A DNA stretch of 64,000 bases from Heliocybe sulcata (taxonomy: Eukaryota > Basidiomycota > Agaricomycetes > Gloeophyllales > Gloeophyllaceae). Position numbers and translations under genes: made by a program. This document shows, piece by piece, positions 1 through 10,358 of this stretch (position 1 is the first letter of the stretch; every line of letters begins with the position of its first letter). The notes under the pieces were generated by a model. It ran no database searches. It had not been told where the DNA came from and was given only the letters and a program-made list of their open reading frames with translations. Where the stretch lies: contig ML213511.1 of assembly GCA_004369045.1 (NCBI GenBank), positions 521,327-585,326 of the forward strand, read 5' to 3'.

Positions 1-832
1 GCCGACTGTGGTGTCCCTCGTGAGAAGCTGTACGTCACGACGAAAGTGGCAGAGTTGAAGGAGGGTGAGACGGTGAAGGACGCTTTGCAGGAGTCTCTCA
101 GCAAGCTGAAGCTGGATTATGTGGATTTGTACCTTGTACATGCGCCGATGCATTTTTCTGGCAGGATGAAGGAGGTGTGGAAGGAGATGGAGGCTGTGAA
201 GAGAGAAGGTCTTACGCGTTCGATTGGGGTGTCGAATTTTGAGATTCAGGACTTCGAAGAGTTCTTGTCTGAAGCTACCATCAAGCCTGCTGTCAATCAG
301 GTAAGAGCTTACAATAGGAATGTTTTCCTCAGTCGAGCTGACCATCGATTAGATTGAATTCCACCCATACGTCTTGGGCGCATTCGAGTCTCTGTTGGAG
401 TATTCCAACAAGCATGGCATCCGCCTCGAATCTTACGGAGTGCTCGCGCCGATTACTCGCGAGCCTGGTGGGCCTCTGGATCCCGTGTTAAGCAGCGTTC
501 GTACAAGACTCGAGCAGACTTGGGGAAAGCCTGTCACGGAAGGCCAAGTCCTGTTCAAGTGGTGTCTTCAGAAGGGTGTCGTCGTCGTAACGTATGTGGT
601 CACCACATCTCAAGGGATGCAGCATTTTGATACTCGAAATAGTACCTCCTCGAAAGAGGACCGCATGAAAGAGTACCTCGCGGTCCTTGACATGCCTGAC
701 CTCACTCCTGAAGAGATGGCAGAGATAGATGCGGCGGGAAGGAAGAAAGACCGAGGGGATCCGGAGTTATTTGGGAGGTATAAGCAGTACGTTCAGCTCG
801 TCAGATCTAGGGAAACGAATGCCCAAGGTTGA
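1..832 (+). CDS. Aldo/keto reductase, 5' end outside the window
   Basis: NAD(P)H-dependent aldo/keto reductase (AKR). The visible exons are 1..300, 353..591 and 643..832, giving 242 residues where the family usually has 280-320, so the N-terminus with the catalytic Asp/Tyr lies upstream of the window. Seen: the strand reading LDYVDLYLVHAP, the SIGVSNF segment, a conserved VNQIEFHPY formed across the first intron, and the cofactor-binding tail TTSSKEDRM formed across the second intron (51 nt). Without splicing the second intron the frame stays open but the TTSSKE motif is lost, which supports the splice. Substrate cannot be told from sequence. It reads toward the tRNA gene. Confidence 0.9.
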
Positions 833-962
833 GGTGATCTTTTGTGCAACGATTACGAATGGATGAATACTATGCTTGAGAGAGACCCGTGCTTCCCATC
901 GCTAGTTTATAACTTTGAATTTATAATTGGTAATTATAAGTATTACGGCTTTTATGAGTCAA

Positions 963-1033
963 GCTTGAGTGGTGTAGTGGTAACATGGAGTCTTCCCATG
1001 GCTCCGCCTCGGGTTCGATTCCCGGCTCAAGCA
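963..1033 (+). tRNA. tRNA-Gly (anticodon CCC)
   Basis: A 71-nt cloverleaf without intron. The acceptor stem GCTTGAG pairs with CTCAAGC, followed by discriminator A at 1033. The D arm reads GTGTAGTGGTAACAT (A box). The anticodon stem GAGTC/GGCTC, with one T-G pair, encloses loop TTCCCAT with anticodon CCC. The T arm reads TCGGG-TTCGATT-CCCGG (B box). A TTTT run at 1054-1057 can act as the Pol III terminator. The layout matches eukaryotic tRNA-Gly(CCC). A 106-codon open frame running across this locus is spurious. Confidence 0.95.
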
Positions 1034-1342
1034 TGTATCTTGTTCCTGCACGATTTTAGCATTGATGTCCAATTTTTTCATTTTCTTGGCGAATACTTTC
1101 TTAGAGCCATGGAAAGCTTTCTACAGCGTAGAATTTGTCGAAGCGGGTGCCCTCATGAATGACCTGTTTGTTGCTGAACGGTGAATGATGTGACGGTCAC
1201 CATCACGTGCGCGGTGGTTATGGCGCGTGCCCTTGCTCTCTTCCAATTGAAAGAGCACCGGCCACAGCCCAAGCGTCCAAACTGCCCGGCCGCCTGTCAC
1301 AAGCGACACTGCATATTTTGGCGAGCATACAATCCACTTCCT

Positions 1343-4300
1343 ATGTCTGAACCCTCGTCGCCGTGTCTGGGCACCAGCCTACCCCCGACGTCCTCGGCGG
1401 CTACGCCAATTTCCAGCACGCCCGCGACGTCGCCTCCTCCAGAAGATGAAGAGAACCTGAAGGCAGAGGAAGATGCTGAAGTGAGCATACTGAGCGTTAT
1501 AATAGCCGGCGTCGCTGACACGACCTATTGCTTAGGAATCGAACGTTTTGGCCGAAGAGGCTATGGCGCGTATTCAGGACATGGTCAGTGTTCTCCGGGA
1601 CTAACGTCGAGACCTCGTACTCAGATAGAGTATCCGTGGTTTTTAGCCTTTAGATGAGCGCTACACGCGCCTAGAAAACCTGTTAGAGAAGTCGGCGATG
1701 TACGCCACGCTGCTGAAGCAGAGGATGGACTTGGCAAAGGCGCATGCGTCGCACGACTCCGCATCTGCATCGCCTGCGCCTCCCTCTACGGCAACGAAGA
1801 AGACAAAGAGGAAGAAGGGGAAGGCAAACACTAGGAAACGCCGTCTTCCGGTGGACTCTGACTCCGAATCTGAATTTACGACGTCTAAACGCGCTAGGCT
1901 GTCTGAAGACCGTCGAAAGAATGAGGAGGAGCAGGCTGTCGTCGATGATGGGGCGCTTACGAAGTTTACTCAGCCTGCTCTCGTCACAGGCGCAAAATTG
2001 AAGGATTATCAGCTGGAAGGTGTGGCCTGGATGGCGGGACTTTTTGACAACGGAATCAGTGGTATCCTCGGTACGTCAGCCCCATATGGGCGATGAATCG
2101 TGTACTAATACTTTGCTCACGTTTGCTCAGCTGACGAGATGGGACTAGGGAAGGTCTGCGGAAACCTGAATTGCGCCCTGCCATGCACTGATTTAGTGTA
2201 CACAGACCCTTCAGACGATCGCCTTCTCAGCATACATTCGCGATAAGATCAGCGGACCCTTCCTCGTTGTCTGTCCACTGAGTGTCCTGCACAACTGGGT
2301 CTCTGAGTACCAGCGCTTTGCTCCCGGGGTGCGTAAGACTACCACACTATATACTCGTTTCATTTCTTTCGTCGTCACAACCTTCTCGTAGCTTCTTTTC
2401 CATTGTCTTCCCCCTTGAATATTGTATCTAACATGCCTTGCCTTCTACTGCAGATCCCTGTATGCATGTATCATGGTACGCCAGCCGCGCGCGCAGAGCT
2501 ACGCCGCACTGTCCTCGTGCCTCCACCTGACACCGAAGCACCTGACTTTTCGGTGAACCCGAAGGGCAAGGCGAGGGCGAAGGGGAAGGCCAAGGCATCT
2601 GGCGCAAAAGCGAGTGCGAAGAAAAATCCAGCCAAAGGAAAGGGGAAGAAAGCCCCTGCGTCGAGGAGGAGTACACGTGGCAAGAAGGCCGTTAGAGTGG
2701 AAAGCGAAGACGAGAAGGAGGACGAACAGGCCATGGAGGTAGAGGAAGAAGAGGAAGAAGTGAAGGAGAACGTCCAAGAGCAACAGCCGAACGAACAAGG
2801 GAAAGAGGAGGAGAAGCCGCATGTGTCCGAGAATAGCGGCTGGAGCGACTTCCCCGTTGTCGTCACGACCTACGAGCTGCTCATCAAGGATCAAAAGTTC
2901 CTCAGCCAGTATAAATGGGGCTTCATCGTCGTGGATGAGGGACAGAGGTTGAAGAACTTTGACTGCCGGTGAGTCTTGGTTCACTAGACGGCTTGGCCGA
3001 GCATGAGGATGTGATTGAACTTAACGGTGTTGTGCAGGCTAATGCAGGAGATTAAGAAGTATAATAGCGCTGGGAGGATTGTGTTGACTGGGACGCCGTT
3101 GCAGGTGAGGTGGAGTCGTGAACGCATTCGAGAGGGGTGCATGATTAATCGTGGATTTCTTGTTTCGGCAGAACAACCTAGCGGAGCTGTGGTCACTACT
3201 GAACTTCATCCTCCCGGACCTCTTCGACAACCTCGATTCGTTCCAGCAATGGTAAGCATATTCCATCTCCCTCTCAGTCAACCTGTGATAGTAACATCAT
3301 ACGCAGGTTCAACCTCTCGAATCTGCAAGACCACATGTCCGCCGAGCGCGCAGAGGCGATCATCGCAAGCCTGCACGCAACGCTGAAGCCCTTCCTCCTG
3401 CGCCGCACGAAAGCTGACGTTGAGGTTGGCTTGAATCTGCCGCCTAAGAAGGAGTATGTGATTTATGTGGGGCTCAGCGAGAGGCAGAAGGAGCTGTACG
3501 ATGCGATTATCAATGGTGGTCTGAGGCGGTTGCTCGTGCAGAATAAGAATAAGACGGGGGAGAACAAGAAGGAGAGTGGGAAGGGTGGGAAGGAGACTGA
3601 GGGGAGGAAGTTGAGGAGCGCCAAAGAGAAGGAGGACGGGAAGGGGAAGAAGAGAGAGAAGAAAGGCAAGACAACGGAGAAGTTTGATATACTTGATGGG
3701 GATGATGACGAGTATTTTGAGAGGTTGGAGAGGGGAGAGTTCGATGATGAACGGTACCGTCAGAAGGAGAAGAGTGCGGAGGAGATGGGGAGGGAGTGGC
3801 AGTTGCAATCAGCCTGTGGGTATTATATCCTTTCGTACTGTTCTCTTCTTGATGTCACATCGCTGATGGCGGTTATAGTACGCCAAGTCAACAACCTGCG
3901 TCTTCAAAATATTATCATGCAGCTCCGCAAAGCCTGCTCACATCCCTACCTCTTCGACTGGCCCCTCGACCCGCGCACCCAGGCGCCCATCGCGAACCAA
4001 GACCTCGTCAACGCCAGCAGCAAGATGATGCTGCTCGAGCGGCTCTTGGAAGAGCTCTTCCGCGGTGGCCACAAAGTCCTGATATTCAGCCAGTTCACGA
4101 CGATGCTCGATATCATCGAGGCGTGGGCGAGTGATTGCAAGGGGTGGGAGCTATGCAGGATCGATGGGTCCACGTCACCTGACGAGCGAAGAGATGAGAT
4201 GGAGCGGTTCCAGAGTGGCGGGGATGCGCCTGATGCGCCGCGGTTGTTCTTGCTCAGTACGCGGGCGGGAGGGCTGGGCATCAACCTGACTGCCGCTGAT

Positions 4301-4912
4301 ACGGTGATATTCTATGATCAAGACTGGGTAAGTGATAGCGGCTCCCTTCGCCAACTAGATCAGAGACTGAATTGTCTGGTCGTACAGAACCCGCAGATGG
4401 ACATCCAAGCACAGGACCGCGCTCATCGCATCGGACAGACTAGGCCCGTCTTGATCTTCCGCATGGTAACCCAGAACACCATCGAGACGAAGATCATGCA
4501 GCGAGCCTCTGCAAAACGCCAGCTCGAGGCGCTAGTCATCGCCAAAGGTACGTTCGCCCTTCCTTCCACTGTCGTCCGCTTCCTAACCGCGTGGCACTCA
4601 GGCAAATACAAGAACCCCACCGGCGCCGCGCCCACGAAGAGCTCGACCAGCCTCGCCGAGCTCGCCGCAAACATGCTAGAGATCGAGGGCTCGCGAGTAG
4701 ACATTGCCAGTCCTGCCACCGCCACGTCCGTCATCAGCAAGCAGGACCTGGATATGCTGCTCGACCGGAGCCCCGAAGTGTTTGAGAAGCGTACGAGCGG
4801 ATGGAACTCCAAGGAGGGTAGGCAGGAGGGCGCCAAGTTTGCTGTGTTCAGTGGGTCTGCGGAGGGTGGAAGTGAGGCTTTGGCTGGTATGTTGGGGGAG
4901 AAGATGGAATAA
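1343..4912 (+). CDS. SNF2-family chromatin remodeller, HELLS/Lsh/Irc5-like
   Basis: ATP-dependent DNA translocase of the Lsh/HELLS/Irc5 subgroup, expected in the nucleus in chromatin remodelling and heterochromatin or repair. Exons: 1343..1480, 1536..1583, 1647..2070, 2131..2153, 2206..2328, 2454..2968, 3038..3104, 3172..3251, 3307..3815, 3879..4327, 4388..4547, 4602..4912 (948 aa). Seen: basic/acidic N-terminus; motif I DEMGLGKT assembled from three exons, one only 23 nt; an insert of Lys/Glu-rich low complexity before motif II; motif [31 protein letters not shown]; helicase-C with [30 protein letters not shown] and [12 protein letters not shown]. The DExH histidine is Gln here. Two introns (63 and 60 nt) are multiples of three, so the frame also reads through them. 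The family call rests on motif resemblance, not on a search. Confidence 0.92.
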
Positions 4913-5382
4913 ATACTAAGTAACCTCCGCTGGTCTCTCTTCCGTTCGTGGGTATCTTGTGTAGAACATCTTATGGGATGGTTATAATATCTATCAGAAT
5001 GTAAATATAGTGTATTACTGTCGCATATTGCATTTCCGTATGTTCTGGATTTGTTTCGCTACTGGAGTCAGAGGCGTGGTTCTGAGCTTTGCGAGATTTC
5101 GGCCATCTCCTGTCCGCGTACGAAGAAAGACAGTCCATTCATTGTGGCCTTGGAATCAGATTTACTTCTTGCAGCTTCACAAACAATTTCGCCGGAGGCG
5201 TCGCAAGCTTCGCTGTATACTGAAGAATATTCGTGCGTACGGATACGGGTACCAAATGCAGCTAGGGGAGACATAATGCAAGACTAACGAGACAGACATA
5301 ATGCGAGGCGTCGACGATGAGAAGAATACAAGAATGATGTGGAAGACGAACAGATGCTGCAGCGTGCGTGCTTGATGGTTAT
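4913..5382. other. Convergent 3' intergenic region
   Basis: About 470 bases between the stop of the SNF2 gene (plus) and the stop of Cdk1 (minus). It must hold both 3' UTRs and polyadenylation signals. I see no coding or RNA feature. Confidence 0.6.
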
Positions 5383-7163
5383 TTAAGAAGGCGGCGTGTA
5401 GCCCGCAAAGTACGGGTGCACAAGAGCGCGTTTGGCTGCGAGACATCACATCAGCATGGGTGAAAGGGAGAGCAAAGGGGCGGAGACGAACCGGAGATGC
5501 GCTTGGACGTGTCGAAGACCAAACACAGCTGCAATCAGGCGTTCGTTAGTGAATCTGACGCGCTTCAACAAACGAAGGCTACCTGAAGCAGGTCGATGCC
5601 GTGAGCGTCCAGCGTCGGCACATGGTCTCCCAAATCTTGCGGATGCCACTGCGGGAACGTCGGCTTGTAATCTTGCATGTTCTTCACATCGGGCCAAGTG
5701 TGCTCGGTCGGCGTGCCCAATACTCTGCAGGATACCAGCCATCAGCTAGATACAGCGCCCATTTGGGAGAGGGTGAACCTGAAGATTTTGAAAATCTGGT
5801 CGATCTCAGAGTCACCGGGGAAGAGCGGCTGCCCGCGGAGGGCCATCTCCGCCATGATGCACCCCGCTGACCACATGTCAATTGCGGTGGAGTAGTAGCG
5901 CGCGCCTAGCAGAACTTCCGGTGCGCGATACCAGAGTGTCACAACCTGATATTTCCGCCCATCTGTCAATTTCGAGACAATTAGGAGACACAGCGAGAGC
6001 TCGCGTACCTCGTGCGTGTAGGTCCGCATAGGGATACCGAATGCCCTAGCCAGACCAAAGTCCGCCAACTTGAGATTATTCTCTTTGTCAATCAGCAGAT
6101 TTTGTGGCTTCAGGTCGCGGTGGAGGATGCGGTGCTTGTGGCAGTAGAGAATGCCGAGGAGCATTTGGTAGGTGAATTTCTATCAAGAAAATTCGTCAGT
6201 ATCGTGTGTGCTTGCAATTGACATGTCGATTAAAGGGCCGCAGCGGCGAGATAAGCGGACGAAATGAAAAGAAATAGCTAGGCCCAGGGACGCCACACGA
6301 ATTTCCCACGGTACCAGCTGAGCCTAAAGCCTGAATACATGCGCCCAGAAGCATATACTGAGCTCTGGGGTTTCCAGACGCTTCAGAGAGCGAGTAGTTC
6401 AAGGAAAGGGAGAGATAATACGGACACCGGGAACGAGTCACGTGACTGACGCGTCTCACGCGTGGCGCGTAAATAGCCATCAGATGACGCGCGCCTGCGG
6501 CGTGAAGTCGGCGTGTTTTGTTGATTCCGCACGAACGAAGCGCATAGGCGTGGCATGGAAAGCCAGATAATATGCGACGCAGAACACACCTTTACAAGGC
6601 CCATAGTCATCGGCGCGCCCATCCTATTGGCGTTGTCCATGTAGCGCTTCAGATCCATGTCCAGGAACTCGAACACGAGGTAGAGCTTCGCATCAGCGTG
6701 AATGATGTCGAGCAACCTGCACAGCGCCCGAAAGAGCATGAGGAACGCGCCCGGACGCGGCGGGAAGAGGGGGCGCGCACCGAACGATGTTCTCATCCTT
6801 CAACTCTTTCAACAGACTGATCTCCCGGATAGCGGTGCTGGGCACGCCCTCGTCCTCTGCCTCCAAGCGGATCTTCTTGAGCGCGACAATCCCGTCTGTG
6901 TTCATATCCCGCGCCTTGTACACGACGCCATACGTTCCTGGATAACCCTGAGCCTCCCTGATACGACGCAACACAAGGTTTCGCTTACCCTCGCCTGAAA
7001 GTGTAGTCCGCACCAAGCCACCTCACTCGTCAGAAACCACGCAAAACGCGACGCTGAGCACCACAACGCACCAATCTTCTCAATTTTCGCGTAGCTAGAG
7101 GAACAAAATGCATTAATCGCGTGTTGCACGTCGTCAACCAATCACCCGCGCTCACCGATCCAT
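5383..7163 (-). CDS. cdk1: Cyclin-dependent kinase 1 (Cdc2/Cdc28 type)
   Basis: Master cell-cycle Ser/Thr kinase acting with cyclins. Ten exons in transcription order: 7163..7156, 7094..7072, 6994..6989, 6937..6781, 6716..6590, 6179..6009, 5945..5779, 5724..5583, 5528..5492, 5435..5383. They give 296 residues, the usual Cdk1 size (about 297). Seen: [42 protein letters not shown] (the PSTAIRE cyclin helix), [42 protein letters not shown], and a C-terminus ending YTPPS. The third coding exon is only 6 nt (GCGAGG) and is required to write the invariant GEGTYG loop. The first coding exon is 8 nt. Intron 5 is 410 nt against about 50-80 for the others and holds MluI-box-like motifs. The exon 3 call is inferred from frame and motif. 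Confidence 0.95.
6436..6463 (-). promoter_or_regulatory. MCB-like (ACGCGT) pair and E-box palindrome in Cdk1 intron 5
   Basis: Two ACGCGT hexamers lie at 6449-6454 and 6458-6463. They are next to a perfect 12-bp palindrome AGTCACGTGACT at 6436-6447, with GCGCGT close by at 6465-6470. ACGCGT is the MluI cell-cycle box bound by MBF (Mbp1/Swi6) in yeasts, and CACGTG is a bHLH E-box. The location is inside the unusually long 410-nt intron 5. Function as an intronic enhancer or alternative promoter is inference. Confidence 0.35.
6989..6994 (-). other. cdk1: 6-nt coding microexon of Cdk1
   Basis: On the minus strand, TTTCAG precedes GCGAGG, which is followed by GTAAGC. Joining ATT-G (end at 7072), GC-GAG-G and GA-ACG (start at 6937) writes I-G-E-G-T-Y. 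Without these six bases the loop would be I-G-T-Y-G, lacking the second glycine and the Glu of the ATP-binding GxGxxG motif. Flanking introns are 77 and 51 nt. Confidence 0.88.
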
Positions 7164-8171
7164 TCCTGAAAGCGTTGGCTGATGGCAGTAAGGAACGCTC
7201 TAATCGATATAATGATGTAGCTGAGACCTCAGACGATGTCGTGGATCGAGAGGGGCTGGAGTCGGTAGAGGGCGGTGGCCAGGGGTGATGGGGGCGGCAG
7301 AGCGGAGGGGCAGGATAAGAGGAATTGTTTGGTCTGCCGTCGGTTGACGGCTGTGGGTCCCACTCTCGAGTCGAATAACGACTTTGATGTCGAAATCAGA
7401 TGATGGCTGGCTGACGGGTCGATACAGCTCTGAGACAGAGAGAAAGGGAGGCCTTGTTAACGTTCAAGAAGCACTCGTCGCCTTGCAGGAGACACGGCAC
7501 CTCCCGGCCTTGTCTTCGCACCGAGCCTCGCCGATACATTCCACGCGAGCGCTCTGATCTGATTCTCTCGGTTTCAATTCTGATTCATTGCTGGTGGCGT
7601 CTCACTTAGTCCCTCACTATTTGTAATAATCATAGAATGCATATGGTCGCGCGATTGTGCTGTTTAACAAGCTTTCACATACCCTCGGTCGACGCCACAC
7701 GCGGTTTGAAGGGAGTGCGCTCAAACTTGAGGCGACAGAACAGCGCCGATCTCACATTATAAGGGAGCAGCCAACATTAGCTTGAGATCGCAGCAACGGC
7801 CGTCATCAGCTCAGGCCCGTTCTCATGCGCGCCACACGCGGCTACGCGGGATTCGTGGAATAAATAGACTCCACATGCCTCGCGCAGACGGAGGCGATGG
7901 TGCCGAGCAGCATCTACAAAGACAATAAGAGGTACTTGATAGCATAGTGAAGATACACTTGCCAAGAATTGTAGCAGAGCTTAATGGTACAATTACAGCC
8001 AACTTGGACATGTATTTTGCTTGTGGCAGAGACTCAACCGGGCCGTGGCCAAACGAAGTCCTCATTATCACCTCTTCTTGACTGCGTGACGTCGATGAAC
8101 TGACCCGGCCACGGCTCCTCACCTACACGAATGCCACATTAGCGCATCTGCAATCATGAGACAGAGTGTCA
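7164..8171 (-). promoter_or_regulatory. Region upstream of Cdk1 and 3' of GPN1
   Basis: About 1 kb between the stop of GPN1 and the start of Cdk1, both on the minus strand. It should contain the GPN1 3' UTR and the Cdk1 promoter. I see no conserved protein, and no exact ACGCGT box of the kind present in Cdk1 intron 5. Confidence 0.4.
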
Positions 8172-9486
8172 CTACGCACTGCGATCAACGATGTCCACGT
8201 CATCACCGTCGTCATCTTCCTCGTCTTCCGGTCGCCAACGGTCGCGGAGGGCGGCGTTAGGATTTTGCTCGCGGTCGATGGAGAGATCGGTCATAAAGCG
8301 GGTCATGGATTCGTCTTTCACAGCTTGGAGGGATTGCTCGCGGGCTGCGCGCGCGCGGGTGAGTTCGGGGAGGTATTCCCTGAAGGATTGCGAGTTAGTT
8401 ATAACAAGCTGAAGCGAACCCTGGGTATGACTTACTTCTCGTACTCTGATCGGGATGCATCGACAGCTTCGAAGAATTCCTTGACACCCGCTCCGGTCAT
8501 ACTTGACACGCCTACTGCCTAGACTTGAGTTGAGATTCACTCAGTGCGAATAGGAAGCAACGCATATACCTTCAAGTGCTTGTAGAACTCGTCTAGCACA
8601 AGACTCATACTGTTCATCAAGCTGTTCATGTACGTCGGCTCCCCTTCCGCATCAGTAGTTCCACCATGGGACGCAAGCGCCGTCTGGAACGCTTCGAAGT
8701 CCTGCATCCACTCGATGGCAAAGTCGTGTGGCTGGACGTCTGTCTTGTTGAAGACCAAGATGAAAGGGAGTTTTGTTTTGTACAAAATACTAGAGATCAT
8801 ATGAGCGACGCTGAAGAGTGCCAAAAGCGCAGAGTCTTACCTGCAGGCATAGAGCATGTTGGACATGAAGGTGGCTGGTGCAGATGTGCGCGGTGTATCG
8901 ATAATGTACGCAACGACGGTTGGGAACGAGGATGCGATGGCGTCCGTGATGATCGCACCGGATGCCGACCAGGTGAAGATCTCAATTTGTCCTGGGGTAT
9001 CGAGGATGACATAGCTGATACGCAGCATCAGCAATCAGACGCAATGGCGAATTTGTTAACCAGCATACTCAACGGTCTCCGAGCGCTTCTCCACCAGGTC
9101 CAACACCTGATCGAATTTCGTCGTGAACAAATTCAGCGCAGTCAATATTCCCCCATTCGGCCCTAGATTATACCTGCGAAAATCGCATATCGCAAATTAA
9201 CCCCAACCCCAAGATGCGATAAAAGAAAGAGAGACACACACTGCTTCATGACCTCCTTATAGTTCACCGTATCCCGGATGTCAATGTTGGCTTCAAAGGG
9301 TACGTGGGTGACGGCGGGGTCGAGGTTGAGGATGTACGGCGGCGCTGGGGGGTCGAGCGAGTGCAGGTGCGAGTTTATGCGCTGCACGAAGGTCGACTTG
9401 CCGGCGCCGGCCATGCCTATTGTGATGATGACAACCGGCTTCTTCTTGCCCTCGGTCGATGTGCTGGTTGATGCTGACGCCTCCAT
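8172..9486 (-). CDS. GPN-loop GTPase 1 (Gpn1/Npa3)
   Basis: GPN-loop GTPase needed for assembly and nuclear import of RNA polymerase II. Exons in transcription order: 9486..9242, 9173..9069, 9014..8841, 8789..8570, 8518..8436, 8379..8172 (344 aa). Seen: P-loop GMAGAGKST near residue 24; the hallmark Gly-Pro-Asn at 86-88 in [17 protein letters not shown]3 DTPGQIE; G4 VFNKTD; and an acidic tail [11 protein letters not shown]. The start MEAS at 9486 is chosen because the P-loop then sits at the usual distance. The frame stays open upstream to about 9675, so a longer N-terminus cannot be excluded. It shares its strand with Cdk1, whose promoter lies downstream of this stop. Confidence 0.93.
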
Positions 9487-10358
9487 GGTGTCGAATATGT
9501 CGAGTATCTTCCTTCGAGGTCGAGTCGAAGAATGCGCAAATGTGACGCAGGGAATGTGACATACTATGTATGTCACTTGCGTTATCACGTGGGTTCTCTG
9601 AGAAGCATGTAAATTAGAACGCGTTGTTCTTACTACACCCAGGTCCCAGGAATCAGGCGCGTCTTGCGCGCTCATCAGAGGCTGATTATTGCTTATCGAT
9701 GGTGATTATCCGCCGTCGACCAGTGATATATAGCTAGGGGGACCGGGAGGAACTCCTCACGGCTGTGAGTCATATCGGTACGTGTCTCCGGAACGCGGCG
9801 ACGACGACGAACGGCTCAAATCTTGACTTGGTTCCCGGGGCTTGACATGTACCATGTTCCGAGTACTCGGTCACTTCTTGATCGGTCGTCTCATCTCGAA
9901 AACTGGTCTCTCCGTCATGTTTATTCGCTGGAGGTTGAACACGTCTCTGCACGGCTCGGAAAATTTTGCTGTGTGAACTGGCAGTTGCAATCTTGCACAG
10001 CTGCATCTCAATGCTGTCCACGGTCGACCTTGTCCGATTCTGAGGACGCGCCTCCGTATCCGATGAGGCCAAGGACCGTCATGTGCGTGCTGCGCTGTCC
10101 TGATAGGCCGGAGACGAGCTCGAAATCCGATGGTTGGATGTAGTTGGCTGCTTTACAGCCCCAGGGCAACGAGACTTCATGGGGTCCTGGAGACGACTCC
10201 CAGGGAGGCCGGACGCGTGTCACACTGGGCGTATCCACACATACTGACCTCCACCGATTATTAAACTCTCGTCTTCCCACGGCCAAACACAGGCCGTTAT
10301 AACATTGGTGTCTTGGTCTTCACCCTTCTTCACCTTCAGAGATTACCTGACTTCCGGA
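9487..10358. other. Divergent intergenic region between GPN1 and a pseudokinase gene
   Basis: About 870 bases holding the GPN1 promoter (minus) and the upstream region of the kinase-like gene (plus). Short open frames occur on both strands, but none shows a motif or consistent splicing. Confidence 0.4.

Noticed and set aside
842-1162. 106-codon frame on the plus strand
   Set aside because: It runs through the tRNA-Gly gene and has no protein motif.
2428-2984. Minus-strand frames opposite the SNF2 gene
   Set aside because: Low-complexity shadows of the Lys/Glu-rich insert.
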